A DNA stretch of 64,000 bases. Source: Comamonas sp. KCTC 72670 (GTDB lineage Bacteria; Myxococcota; Myxococcia; Myxococcales; Myxococcaceae). The stretch lies in assembly GCA_014656495.1 (NCBI GenBank), contig BNCN01000003.1, positions 1 to 64,000 of the forward strand, read 5' to 3'. The notes under the pieces are model-generated. The model saw nothing but the letters and a program-made list of their open reading frames with translations. It had not been told where the DNA came from and made no database searches. Positions 1 to 8,088 of the stretch are shown here, piece after piece. A program made the translations under genes and the position numbers. Position 1 is the first letter of the stretch. Each line of letters opens with the position of its first letter.

Positions 1-123
1 GCGCCGCCCGTCTTCGCCAGCACCTTGGTGATGGCGGCCGTCAGCGACGTCTTGCCGTGGTCCACGTGTCCGATCGTGCCGATGTTCACGTGGGGCTTGT
101 TACGCTCGAACTTCTCCTTGGCC
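1..123 (-). CDS. tuf: Elongation factor Tu, N-terminal part (runs off left edge)
   Basis: The minus strand encodes the first 41 residues of EF-Tu, the cytoplasmic GTPase that delivers aminoacyl-tRNA to the ribosome. The protein opens [14 protein letters not shown] and carries the P-loop GHVDHGKT at residues 19-26, which is diagnostic for the family. A GAGGAG ribosome-binding site lies a few bases before the ATG. The rest of the gene lies beyond position 1. It is the last visible gene of a run of four tRNA genes in the same orientation, so it is probably cotranscribed with them, as tufB is in enterobacteria. Confidence 0.97.
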
Positions 124-144
124 ATGACACTCCTCAAAAATAAA

Positions 145-220
145 TGGAGCCCTGAACCAGGATTGAACTGGTGACCTCATCCTTACCAAGGATGCGCTCT
201 GCCAACTGAGCTATCAGGGC
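145..220 (-). tRNA. tRNA-Thr (anticodon GGT)
   Basis: A full cloverleaf reads on the minus strand. The acceptor stem is GCCCTGA/TCAGGGC, the D-arm TAGCTC...GAGC, the anticodon loop TTGGTAA with anticodon GGT, and the T-loop GTTCAATCC. CCA is encoded at the 3' end (positions 145-147). It is the last tRNA before tuf and decodes ACC/ACU. Confidence 0.95.
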
Positions 221-245
221 TTGGCGATGCTGTGACTACAACATT

Positions 246-321
<76 letters not shown>

Positions 322-331
322 AATTGCCGAG

Positions 332-415
332 TGGAGGGAGATGGATTCGAACCATCGAAGGCGTAGAGCCGGCAGATTTACAGTCTGCTCCCTTTGGCCG
401 CTTGGGTATCCCTCC
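332..415 (-). tRNA. tRNA-Tyr (anticodon GTA)
   Basis: An 84-nt class II tRNA on the minus strand with acceptor stem GGAGGGA/TCCCTCC, anticodon loop CTGTAAA (GTA), a long variable arm typical of bacterial tRNA-Tyr and T-loop GTTCGAATC. The bases after discriminator A are CTC, so CCA is not encoded and must be added by the CCA-adding enzyme. Confidence 0.95.
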
Positions 416-471
416 AGATATTCACTTGTCCTACCACATCCCGGGCCCTCGTCCGCGGCCCCGTCCTACCT

Positions 472-544
472 GGCCGGCGGCGGGATTTGAACCCGCGACC
501 TACTGATTACAAATCAGTTGCTCTACCAGCTGAGCTACACCGGC
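472..544 (-). tRNA. tRNA-Thr (anticodon TGT)
   Basis: Minus-strand cloverleaf with acceptor stem GCCGGTG/CGCCGGC (one T-G pair), D-arm TAGCTC...GAGC, anticodon loop TTTGTAA (anticodon TGT, decoding ACA/ACG) and T-loop GTTCAAATC. No CCA is encoded. It is the first tRNA of the four-tRNA/tuf transcript, about 80 bases downstream of a good sigma-70-type promoter. Confidence 0.94.
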
Positions 545-625
545 ACTCATCCGGTACTGCGACTGCCGCCCTACCCCACGACCTCGGCTCCGTCAACCAC
601 CCGTCACCGCCCTGAGAGGGGCGCC

Positions 626-654
626 CTTCTAGAATTCCCATCCGCCCAAGTCAA
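626..654 (-). promoter_or_regulatory. Predicted sigma-70 promoter of the tRNA-tuf operon
   Basis: On the minus strand TTGACT (649-654) is followed after exactly 17 bases by TAGAAG (626-631), then by a G/C-rich stretch where transcription would start. A GC-rich discriminator is typical of stringently controlled stable-RNA promoters. The site lies between the rlmB stop and the first tRNA, so the tRNAs need not depend on read-through from rlmB. Confidence 0.65.
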
Positions 655-676
655 GGAGATTGATCCTGAACTTCAA

Positions 677-1525
677 CTACCGGCGGCTGGGAGCCGTGCC
701 CCGCTGACGGGCGACCTCGTATAACAGAATACCGGCAGAAACGGAGGCATTCAGTGAACCGACTTGCCCCGTCATGGGAATCCGGAGCCGGAAGTCGCAG
801 TGCTTGAGCACGCCCTCCCGGACACCGGCCCCTTCGGCCCCCACCACGAGCGCCAGGGGCCCGTCCAGCCGGGCGCTCCACATGGGCTCCTTGGCGCCGA
901 CGTCCGCTGCGGCCACCCAGAGGCCCGCTTCCTTCAGCTCCTCCAGCGCCCGGGAGACGTTCACCACGCGCGCGATGCGGCTGTGCTCCACCGCTCCGGC
1001 CGAGGCCTTGGCCACCGTCCCGGTGACCTGCACCGCCCGGTCCTTGGCAATCACCACGCCGTGGGCGCCCAGGGCGTCCGCGGACCGGATGATGGCCCCC
1101 AGGTTGTGCGGGTCCTGGATTCCGTCCAGCACCACGACCAGAGGGGGCTCGCCGCGGGCCTTCGCGGCCTCGAGGATGTCCTCCACCTCGGAGTACGTGA
1201 AGCCACGCAGCTCCACCACGACGCCCTGGTGCACGCCGCCATCCGCCAGGGACGCGAGCCGCTCGCGCGTGACCTTCTCCACGCGAATGCCCGACTCCCG
1301 GGCCCGGCTGAGCAGCTCCCCCGCCGCGCGGGCGCCGAGCTGGCCCTCCACCAGGAACAGCCGCTCGACCTCGTCCGGCCGGGCACGCAGCGCCTCGAGG
1401 ACGGGGTTCACCCCATAGACGAACCGGGAGGCCTCACCGCCGCCACGCTCCGCCCTGCTCGCGCGAGGGGGCGCCGCATCGTTTCCGCGCTCGCCGCGAC
1501 CACCCTTGGAAGAACGCTCAGACAT
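677..1525 (-). CDS. rlmB: 23S rRNA (guanosine-2'-O)-methyltransferase RlmB (TrmH/SpoU family)
   Basis: This 282-residue SpoU/TrmH-type methyltransferase would methylate the 2'-OH of a 23S rRNA guanosine (G2251 in E. coli) using SAM. After a basic N-terminal tail of about 35 residues comes the substrate-binding domain starting at NPVLEAL. The trefoil-knot SAM domain carries motif 1 (DPHNLGAIIRSADALG), motif 2 (VVGAEGAGV) and motif 3 (IPMTGQVGSLNASVSAGILL). It sits 6 bp downstream of the secreted-protein gene and follows rimK, so a translation-related operon is likely. Assignment to RlmB rather than another SpoU enzyme rests on length and motif 3. Confidence 0.9.
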   Translation of the reverse strand: MSERSSKGGRGERGNDAAPPRASRAERGGGEASRFVYGVNPVLEALRARPDEVERLFLVEGQLGARAAGELLSRARESGIRVEKVTRERLASLADGGVHQGVVVELRGFTYSEVEDILEAAKARGEPPLVVVLDGIQDPHNLGAIIRSADALGAHGVVIAKDRAVQVTGTVAKASAGAVEHSRIARVVNVSRALEELKEAGLWVAAADVGAKEPMWSARLDGPLALVVGAEGAGVREGVLKHCDFRLRIPMTGQVGSLNASVSAGILLYEVARQRGTAPSRR

Positions 1526-1531
1526 GGCGAC

Positions 1532-1981
1532 TCAGAGGACCTCGACAGGAAGAGAGAAGGTCTTCTGCTGACGGGCGCAGATCTTCTCCGTGCAGATGAA
1601 GAAAACGAGCTTGGCGTCCAAGGCGCCCTTGCCCGCCGACGCGGCCGTGAAGGGGACCTCGAAGCGGGGGTCCGTGAAGGCCTGGCCTTCCGCCTTCTTG
1701 GCCACCGAGTCGGAGAGCACCAGCTTCTCCTTCGCCAGCGTCACCAGGGTGCCCTTTACCTCGAGCCGCAGCGGCGCTTCATCGGAGACATGGGCGCCGT
1801 CCTTCGACTTGATGGTCAGGACGAAGGTCCCGTTCTCCCCTGCCTTGACCTGGGCCGAGGTGCCCTCGGTGGAGACCTCGTACAGGGAGGCGGGATCCAC
1901 ATCCGCGGCCAGTACGGGCGCGGTGCAGGTCACGACCGCCATCAGGGCAGCCACGGGCGAAAGGCGTCGACGGTGAAGCAT
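1532..1981 (-). CDS. Small secreted protein with C-terminal CxxxxC motif
   Basis: The protein has 149 residues when started at the ATG at 1981, which has an AGGAG site 6 bases upstream. A longer reading frame from 2047 would overlap rimK and spoil the signal peptide. A signal peptide (MLHRRRLSPV... to APVLAA) precedes an all-beta-looking domain ending FFICTEKICARQQKTFSLPV. The CTEKIC segment recalls the cysteine pair of the DsbD N-terminal domain, but that is a weak resemblance and no function can be assigned. It lies between rimK and rlmB on one strand with short gaps, so it is probably cotranscribed with them. Confidence 0.75.
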   Translation of the reverse strand: MLHRRRLSPVAALMAVVTCTAPVLAADVDPASLYEVSTEGTSAQVKAGENGTFVLTIKSKDGAHVSDEAPLRLEVKGTLVTLAKEKLVLSDSVAKKAEGQAFTDPRFEVPFTAASAGKGALDAKLVFFICTEKICARQQKTFSLPVEVL

Positions 1982-2043
1982 GGGCGTCTCCTGGAAACGA
2001 GGGGTGCGTATCACGCTTGAGACGGCGGCTGCCGCCTTTCTCT

Positions 2044-3045
2044 TCATGCGCTGCCTTCACCCGTCCGGCTCCGGCGCCCTGCCCCCTTCCGCGCCACCGG
2101 CGGCGGCGCAACACCGGCCGGGAGCGGGAGGCCTGTCGGCGGCGACAAATCTGGAGCCGACACCGGGGGAGCCCCGGCCACGAGCGCTTCCGCCCGAGCG
2201 ATGATGAGGGAAGCCAGGTCCACGCCTGTCGCGGCCTCCATTTCAGGAAGCGCGGGTGAGCTGTTCACCTCGAAGACCTTGGCTTGCCCCTGTACGTCGA
2301 GCAGGTCCACCGCGGCCACTTCGAGCCCGATGAGCCGGGTGGCCTTCTCCGCGGTTGCTCGCTGGCCGGCGGACAGCTCGTGGACCTCCAGGCGCGCGCC
2401 CTTGATGAGGGTGTGCGCCAGCCGCCCCGGGCGCGGCCTCCGGCGGACGGCGGCCACGGCCTGTCCACCGACGACGAGCACGCGGACGTCGAGCCCCGAG
2501 CTCTTCACGTACTCCTGCATGACCAGGTTGTGCCCGAGCCCCAGCACGGCTTCCAGGGCCGCCTCCAGGGACTGGAGGCTCTCGCACACCATGACGCCGT
2601 GCTTCTCCTGGCCTTGGAGCAGCTTGACCAGGACCGGCACGCCGCCGAGGAGGCCCACCATCTCCTTGAGGTGCGCCGCGTCCCGGGCCATGACCGTTCC
2701 CGGGATGTCGATGCCGTGCGCGGAGAGCAGCTGCAGCGAGCGCATCTTGTTGCGCGACTGCGCGATGGCCTGCGCGTGATTGACGAGCGGCACCCGCGCG
2801 AGCCCGAACTGGTTCACCACGGCCAGACCGTAGGTGTTGATGGACTGGGCGATGCGAGGGAGGACGACGTCCGTGGGGGCCAGCTTCTTGCGCCCGTAAT
2901 AGAGCGTGGCGCGGCGCCCATCCAGGTGCATCTGCACACGGAGTGGGTTGAGAACCCGCACCCGGTGCCCTCTGGCGCGCGCCACCTCGACAAGTCGCCG
3001 AGTGGACGGGATGGAAGCGGAGCGCGAGAGGATGGTGACTTTCAT
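2044..3045 (-). CDS. rimK: RimK-family ATP-grasp ligase (alpha-L-glutamate ligase type)
   Basis: This is a cytoplasmic ATP-grasp ligase of 333 residues. In the family, RimK adds glutamate residues to ribosomal protein S6; related enzymes modify other acceptors. The N-terminal domain begins MKVTILSRS, followed by the ATP-grasp core with KMRSLQLLSAHGIDIPGT, the nucleotide-binding lysine region VLVKLLQGQEKHG and the metal-binding end FEVNSSPALPEME. About 45 C-terminal residues are Pro/Ala/Arg-rich and exceed the usual length of about 300. It is the first gene of a likely rimK-secreted protein-rlmB operon; the acceptor cannot be told from the sequence. Confidence 0.85.
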   Translation of the reverse strand: MKVTILSRSASIPSTRRLVEVARARGHRVRVLNPLRVQMHLDGRRATLYYGRKKLAPTDVVLPRIAQSINTYGLAVVNQFGLARVPLVNHAQAIAQSRNKMRSLQLLSAHGIDIPGTVMARDAAHLKEMVGLLGGVPVLVKLLQGQEKHGVMVCESLQSLEAALEAVLGLGHNLVMQEYVKSSGLDVRVLVVGGQAVAAVRRRPRPGRLAHTLIKGARLEVHELSAGQRATAEKATRLIGLEVAAVDLLDVQGQAKVFEVNSSPALPEMEAATGVDLASLIIARAEALVAGAPPVSAPDLSPPTGLPLPAGVAPPPVARKGAGRRSRTGEGSA

Positions 3046-3126
3046 GAGCGGGGCGGCCGTTCCGGGGAGCGAGGGACCTATAATCCTCGCCCCTCGCCTG
3101 GTAAAGCCGCCCCGCGTACCACAGGG

Positions 3127-4380
3127 CTACCGCTGACGGATGGCCCGCACTTCAATCTTCACCGGGGACTCCGGCGTGGAGGTGAGGATGCGGTCACACG
3201 TCTCGCCCGTGAAGAGCACGCCCGCCTCTTCCAGCGTCCACGTGCTGGCGCTGGACGTGGTGCGCACACCGTCCACGTAGACCACGAGCAGCTTGGGGTC
3301 GGACGGGCGCTGGGGACCATCCAGCTTGATCAAGCAGGGCTCCGGGTTGATGACGGCGAGGCTGATGTCCTCCAACACCTGGGCAAGCTCCGCCTGATTG
3401 CCCGCCTGGTAGAAAGCGCGGGAGCACAGGCCTGTGGTCGGGTTGCACGTGTCGCCAGCGCCGCAAGAGTTCTGCGCGTCGCACTGCCGAGCGAAACCAC
3501 CCGCGCGGGCCATGGCGTCCAGCACCGCGGGGCCGTCTCCCGTCGCGGTCTCCGCGCCGAATCCGATCACGATGGTGGAAATCTGCTTCTGAGCCAGCGC
3601 CTGCACGGCCGCGACCGAGGCGTCGGTGTCGAGGCAGCCGCGCTGCGCATACGCTCCCTGGCAGCCGTTGTTCGCGATGGTGCACTTGCAGAGGTCCGGA
3701 TTGGAGCCGCTGTTCGCGTTCGCCGCGTTGCAGTTCGGAAGACCGTCCGTCAGGAGGATGACGAAGTTCTCCCGCTCCGAGTCCTGAAGGCCCGGAAGCT
3801 CCCCCACGAAGTTCAGGCTCCCGCTCGTCGGCGTACCGCCCAGGGGGCGGCCCTCGCCCCCGTTGGGAATGCCCTGAAGGACGTCGTTGATCTCCATGGC
3901 ATGCGACAGGAGGGAGTCATCGTCCTCCTGCGTGGGGAGCGTCTTCAGCAGCGCGCTGGCCGTCGACGCGCGGCAAGAGTCCGCGGCGCCCGTTCCACCC
4001 TGCGTCTCCGGGTAGGTCGTCAACGCGAAGCGCACGAACCGTCCGCTGTTCTCGAGGAACGCGGGCACAGCAGCCTGGAGCTCCGACCAGCGCGTGGGGC
4101 AGATCTGCGTGTTGCAGGGCGCCACACCACCACAGAGCACCTGCGCGCCTTCGAACTGCACCATGCAGTCAGGGTCCGTCCGGTCCACCGGCTCCGTCAT
4201 CGACCCCGAGGTGTCCACCAACAGCATGATGTTGGGCTTGCTCCGACGGGCGTTGATGACCTCCTCGACGGTCGTCTGCGCGATGGCCAGCGGCTCCACC
4301 GGCTCGAAGTCATAGGTCTGACAGGCCAGGACGACGGCGCCGACAGAGAGCGCACTCAGGAGGGGCAGCTTGGAGCGCAT
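3127..4380 (-). CDS. VWA-domain lipoprotein with Cys-rich insert
   Basis: The 417-residue product has a lipobox signal (SVGAVVLAC), so it should be anchored in a membrane facing the periplasm or cell surface. The von Willebrand A domain has the MIDAS motif DTSGSMT near residue 60 and a second conserved strand, VILLTDGLPN. Around residue 325 is a Cys-rich insert (CDAQNSCGAGDTCNPTTGLC) of a kind frequent in myxobacterial surface proteins. VWA domains bind protein ligands through a metal ion; no partner is evident here. The ATG at 4380 has AAGGAA about 9 bases upstream; a TTG two codons earlier is the alternative start. Confidence 0.85.
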   Translation of the reverse strand: MRSKLPLLSALSVGAVVLACQTYDFEPVEPLAIAQTTVEEVINARRSKPNIMLLVDTSGSMTEPVDRTDPDCMVQFEGAQVLCGGVAPCNTQICPTRWSELQAAVPAFLENSGRFVRFALTTYPETQGGTGAADSCRASTASALLKTLPTQEDDDSLLSHAMEINDVLQGIPNGGEGRPLGGTPTSGSLNFVGELPGLQDSERENFVILLTDGLPNCNAANANSGSNPDLCKCTIANNGCQGAYAQRGCLDTDASVAAVQALAQKQISTIVIGFGAETATGDGPAVLDAMARAGGFARQCDAQNSCGAGDTCNPTTGLCSRAFYQAGNQAELAQVLEDISLAVINPEPCLIKLDGPQRPSDPKLLVVYVDGVRTTSSASTWTLEEAGVLFTGETCDRILTSTPESPVKIEVRAIRQR

Positions 4381-4613
4381 AGGCAATGTTCCTTCTACGA
4401 CCGGGGGACGCGGGGCTTCCCGCGCGGGGGCCGGGGTTCTCCCATGGGGGGTACGACGTGACAGCAGGTTACCGCGTCATTCCGGCCCGGCGCTACAGGC
4501 TCGACCGAGTGATTCCGCAGCGTTTGGATGGCACTGCGACCTTACAGCCACGGCTGACTCACTGGGCGGAGCGGGCACCCTGACACGGAGAACGTGGGAC
4601 CCACGCCCACCGG

Positions 4614-5006
4614 CTAAAGGGTGAGAATCCGTGCCCCATCGGTCAGCCGCCAGAGCGAGGCCATGCCCATGACCTCGTCCAAGGTGCCCGACAGGGCCTC
4701 GGGTTCGAAGCCGCAGATGCGCACCGTGGTGTCGCAGGCAATCAGCCTCGCGCCCAGCGAGCGAGCCTCCGCCAACATCCGCGCTGGCGCCAACACCCCG
4801 AGTGACTCGGCGCGCGCGGCCTCCTCCTGCTCGCGCCCGGTCGCCGGCTCCCCATAGGCGCCCCGCACGAGCAGGCGCAGTGCATCGAAGGCGAAGACGA
4901 AGTACACCTCGTCCCCCATCGCCGCGGCGGTGATGCCCATGGTGGCGGCCTGGAATGCGGGCTCGTACGTCGCGTGCTGAAGGAAGAAGAAGACCCGTCC
5001 GGCCAT
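4614..5006 (-). CDS. DsrE-family-like protein
   Basis: A 130-residue cytoplasmic protein starting MAGRVFFFLQHATYEP. The pattern of an N-terminal hydrophobic strand, AAAMGDEVYFVFAFDAL, a mid-protein ARSLGARLIACDTTVRICG segment and the C-terminal DEVMGMASLWRL resembles the DsrE/DsrF/peroxiredoxin-like family. Some members relay sulfur on a cysteine, and Cys in LIACDTTVRIC would be the candidate. The start is the ATG that faces the plus-strand HEAT gene across 88 bp. The function is inferred only from fold resemblance. Confidence 0.65.
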   Translation of the reverse strand: MAGRVFFFLQHATYEPAFQAATMGITAAAMGDEVYFVFAFDALRLLVRGAYGEPATGREQEEAARAESLGVLAPARMLAEARSLGARLIACDTTVRICGFEPEALSGTLDEVMGMASLWRLTDGARILTL

Positions 5007-5094
5007 GACGCAGCGACCATATCGGGGTTCCCGTCCGGCCGCGGCACCGATGACATATAAACCGTACCGTCCCCTCCCCTTCCGGGAAGCCCCC

Positions 5095-5745
5095 ATGACG
5101 ACCTCCCCTCCCCCACGTCCTGGTTTCGTTACCGCGTGCGCCCGCCGGGGCCACCGCTGGAGGCCCGCGCTGCTCTGCGCGGTGTTGCTCGCGAGCGCCG
5201 GGGGACTTGCGCGGATGCACACGGCCTCCCCGCCGGAGCCGACCAGTTCGACCGGGGCGCCCTCTCCAGGCAGCGATGTTCAGGCGCAGGTGCTGGCGCT
5301 CCTGGAGTCTCCGAGAAATGCCTCCACCCCCGAGGCCGAGTGGAGGCGCTTGGGCCCCGCGGCGGTCCCTGTCCTGTCGGGGCTTGTCCTGAACCCGTCC
5401 GAACCTCCAGCCCGCCGGACCCGGGCGGTGTCCTCCCTGGCCTTGGTGGATCCCACCGGCGCCGCGGTGCCACTTCGAACGGTGCTCGAGGACGCGAAGG
5501 CCCCCGCCGAGGTGCGCGCGAGCGCGGCGGGTGCCCTGGGCCTGTGTCTGGGGCTGGATGCCATCCCCACGCTCATCTCCCGACTGCAGGACCGGGAATC
5601 CGAAGTCCGAGAAGCCGTCGCCGTCGCCCTGGGTCGGCTGGGTGGCAAGGAAGCCCGGCAGGCCTTGGAGGACCGGCTGCCCATGGAGGAGCGCGCCCCG
5701 GTCCGGGAGGCACTCCAGCGGGGCCTCACGCTCGTCGAGCCTTGA
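5095..5745 (+). CDS. Membrane-anchored HEAT-repeat protein
   Basis: The protein has 216 residues. A basic N-terminus is followed by a hydrophobic segment (PALLCAVLLASAGGLA, about residues 20-36) that acts as a signal peptide or anchor, then a Pro/Ser/Thr linker. At least three HEAT-like repeats follow with the pattern AA.AL..L (for example ASAAGALGLCLGLDAIPTL, then EAVAVALGRLGGKEARQAL). Such repeats form a protein-binding superhelix. The ATG at 5095 is chosen because upstream in-frame ATGs lie in the divergent gene's leader. No enzymatic residues are seen. Confidence 0.7.
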   Translation: MTTSPPPRPGFVTACARRGHRWRPALLCAVLLASAGGLARMHTASPPEPTSSTGAPSPGSDVQAQVLALLESPRNASTPEAEWRRLGPAAVPVLSGLVLNPSEPPARRTRAVSSLALVDPTGAAVPLRTVLEDAKAPAEVRASAAGALGLCLGLDAIPTLISRLQDRESEVREAVAVALGRLGGKEARQALEDRLPMEERAPVREALQRGLTLVEP

Positions 5746-5766
5746 GGCCCTGGTGGCCCGCTGACT

Positions 5767-5786
5767 CCGGGCTCGCGTCAGCCCGG
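5767..5786 (+). terminator. Hairpin after HEAT-repeat gene
   Basis: CCGGGCT (5767-5773) and AGCCCGG (5780-5786) form a 7-bp stem with a 6-base loop, 22 bases after the HEAT gene stop and just before the next gene. There is no T-run, so a terminator role is uncertain. Confidence 0.3.
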
Positions 5787-5798
5787 GGCTTCCATTAG

Positions 5799-6503
5799 AT
5801 GGAGGCCATGCGTCCCACTGTCCTCCTCTTCGACATCGATGGAACCCTCGTGACCACCGGCGGCGCGGGGCGCCGCTCCATGGAAGCCGCGTTCGAGAAG
5901 CTGCACGGCCGCCGGGATGCGTGCGACTCGTTCCCCATGTCGGGCATGACCGACCGGGCCATCGTCCGCAAGGCCATGCACATCATCGGCGTGGAGGACT
6001 CGGCCGAGGCCATCGACGCCGTCATCGACGCATATGTCGCCCACCTCGCCGAGGAGGTGCACAAGGTCGATGACCAGCGCTACCGCGTCTTCCCGGGCAT
6101 GCGGGAGGCCGTGCTGGAAGCCCGCTCGAGGCAGGGGTTCGCGGTGGGCCTGGGAACGGGCAATGTCCGGCCCGGCGCCCGCGTGAAGCTCGATCGCGTG
6201 GGCATCTATGACCAGTTCGGGTTCGGGGGCTTCGGCTGCGACAACGAGGACCGCACCGAGCTGATCCGCTGCGGTGCCCAGGCGGGCGCCGCCCAACTGG
6301 GCGTCCCCGTGGAGGCGTGCCGGGTCGTCATCATCGGCGATACGCCCAAGGACGTGCACGCGGCCCTGGGCATTGGCGCCGAGTGCATTGGCGTGGGCAC
6401 GGGCACCTTCAAGATCGATGCGCTCCTGGAGGCTGGCGCCACGGCCGCCTTCCCTGACTTCTCGCACCCCGACGCGATGGCGACGCTGCTCGGCGGGCGC
6501 TGA
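5799..6503 (+). CDS. HAD-superfamily hydrolase (phosphoglycolate phosphatase-like)
   Basis: A 234-residue haloacid-dehalogenase-type phosphatase. Motif I is LLFDIDGTLV with the nucleophile and acid aspartates, motif II lies in VGLGTGN, and motif IV is VVIIGDTPKDVHAA. An alpha-helical cap is inserted after motif I (residues about 20-90), as in the Gph/beta-phosphoglucomutase group. The substrate is unknown and the cap gives no clear clue. The ATG at 5808 is an equally plausible start, three codons downstream. Confidence 0.85.
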   Translation: MEAMRPTVLLFDIDGTLVTTGGAGRRSMEAAFEKLHGRRDACDSFPMSGMTDRAIVRKAMHIIGVEDSAEAIDAVIDAYVAHLAEEVHKVDDQRYRVFPGMREAVLEARSRQGFAVGLGTGNVRPGARVKLDRVGIYDQFGFGGFGCDNEDRTELIRCGAQAGAAQLGVPVEACRVVIIGDTPKDVHAALGIGAECIGVGTGTFKIDALLEAGATAAFPDFSHPDAMATLLGGR

Positions 6504-6575
6504 GGCCCCTGCCCGGCCACTCGGTGCCTGCCGCCGGGTGTGCTATCTCCCGCCGCCCTTCCGAGGAGCCGCCGC

Positions 6576-8075
6576 ATGTCGTCGACGCTCGAATCGTACG
6601 AGCTCATCCGCTTCGCCGAAGCCTTCGAGGCTCGCCTCGCCACCGCGGGGGAGATGCTCACCGGCCGCCCCGGCCTCGACCCCGAAAAAGGGTGGCTGGC
6701 CACCGCGCTGGAGCTGGTGCGCACCGCGCGCGCCCCGACCGAGGGCGTGCTCGACCGCGTGAAGGACCTGCCTGAACTGGAGGAAGCCCGAGAGGAGTAC
6801 GCGTTCCACCAGCAGGGGCTGTGGGTGGATGCGCTCGAGAAGCTGCACGCCGGCATCACCTTCACCGCCAGCAGCCGCGCGCCCGTCATCGAGGCGCTCT
6901 TCCCTCACTTGAAGTTCCCGCAACTGCGCCGCGCGCCCCGCGAGGCCGTGCTCGAGTACGCGACGTCCTACGAGCGCAGAACGAAGAGCGCCTATGTGAC
7001 GCGCATCTTCGGCCGCGAGGACTTCGCGCTCGTGCGGCCCGTCATGGAGCAGGTGCTGGTGGCCCATCACGCGTGGCGCACCAGCCATGAACCCGGACCG
7101 CTGACGCTGGAGCAAGAGGCCCTGCTTCGCGAGGAGCTGGTGAGCCTGGGCAGGAAGCTCGAACAGTCCCTCCGGCAGGCGCGACTGCTGGCCGAAGCAG
7201 CCCTGGTGCCCGTGCCCACGGTCTACGAGGCCGCCGGACTGCACCTCAAGCCCAAGCGTCGCGCGGGACGAGGGCTGTTGCTCGCCGATGACGCGATGGC
7301 GGGCTTCGACGATGCAGGGGACTCCATGGAGCCCACCGAGGCGGAGCTGGCCGAGGTCGCGGCCCTGGATGCCGGTGGCGACATCGCGGCCCAGGAGGCT
7401 CCCGCCGAGTCATCGTCGGATGACGCCCCCACCCGCGCCGCGGCACCGTCCGTGGACGGGGAGGCGCCTCAAGCAGCGGATGCGGCCAGCGCGGACAGCC
7501 CAGCTCCCACCGAGGCCCCTGCTGTGAATGTCGATGGAGCCGCTCCCACGTCCGACGCGGTCGACGGGACCGCCGCCTCCTCGGACTCCGTGGGTGAGGC
7601 CACGGCGCCCCCAGAGGGCCATGAACCAGGTCCGCAGGCCGCGCCCATGGCAGCGGATGAGGGCACCTCCGTGGAGGCACGTGACGCCGCAGGGCCAGCC
7701 CAGGCGCCCGAGGCTCGCGCTGGGAGGAAGGGGCGCAAGAAGGCGGAGGCCCCCGCGGCCATTGCTCCCGAGGTTGCCACCTCGCCATCGTCCAAGGGGG
7801 ACGATGGCGTGACTCGACCCGACGGGGATATGGACGCGGCCGCAGGGGACTCATCGAATTCAGTGCCGCCCCCCAAGGCGCGCGCCCAGGACGCCGCCGC
7901 GACAGGCGGCAGCGCGAATGCGGGCGCCGACGAGGCGCAGGCGCCCCGCGTCCGCAAGAAGGGCGAATCCGCGACGGCGGACGGCGCGGAGCCTCAGGCC
8001 GGAGAGGCGCAGGCGCCCCGCGTCCGCAAGAAGAAGGGCGCGTCGTCGTCCTCATCCACGACCGAGTCGACGTAG
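6576..8075 (+). CDS. Unassigned protein with long Ala/Pro/Asp-rich tail and basic RVRKK repeats
   Basis: The 499-residue product starts at the ATG after GAGGAG. Residues 1-240 are an Arg/Glu-rich, probably helical domain that I do not recognise. From about residue 240 the chain is low-complexity and acidic (Ala, Pro, Asp, Glu, Ser). It ends with two copies of EAQAPRVRKK followed by lysines and serines; the DNA of these copies is nearly identical (about 7936-7963 and 8008-8035). An acidic disordered tail ending in basic patches could bind nucleic acid or protein. The gene is 13 bp upstream of hrpB and probably cotranscribed. The frame is supported by codon bias. Confidence 0.65.
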   Translation: MSSTLESYELIRFAEAFEARLATAGEMLTGRPGLDPEKGWLATALELVRTARAPTEGVLDRVKDLPELEEAREEYAFHQQGLWVDALEKLHAGITFTASSRAPVIEALFPHLKFPQLRRAPREAVLEYATSYERRTKSAYVTRIFGREDFALVRPVMEQVLVAHHAWRTSHEPGPLTLEQEALLREELVSLGRKLEQSLRQARLLAEAALVPVPTVYEAAGLHLKPKRRAGRGLLLADDAMAGFDDAGDSMEPTEAELAEVAALDAGGDIAAQEAPAESSSDDAPTRAAAPSVDGEAPQAADAASADSPAPTEAPAVNVDGAAPTSDAVDGTAASSDSVGEATAPPEGHEPGPQAAPMAADEGTSVEARDAAGPAQAPEARAGRKGRKKAEAPAAIAPEVATSPSSKGDDGVTRPDGDMDAAAGDSSNSVPPPKARAQDAAATGGSANAGADEAQAPRVRKKGESATADGAEPQAGEAQAPRVRKKKGASSSSSTTEST

Positions 8076-8088
8076 AGGACACCTGGCC

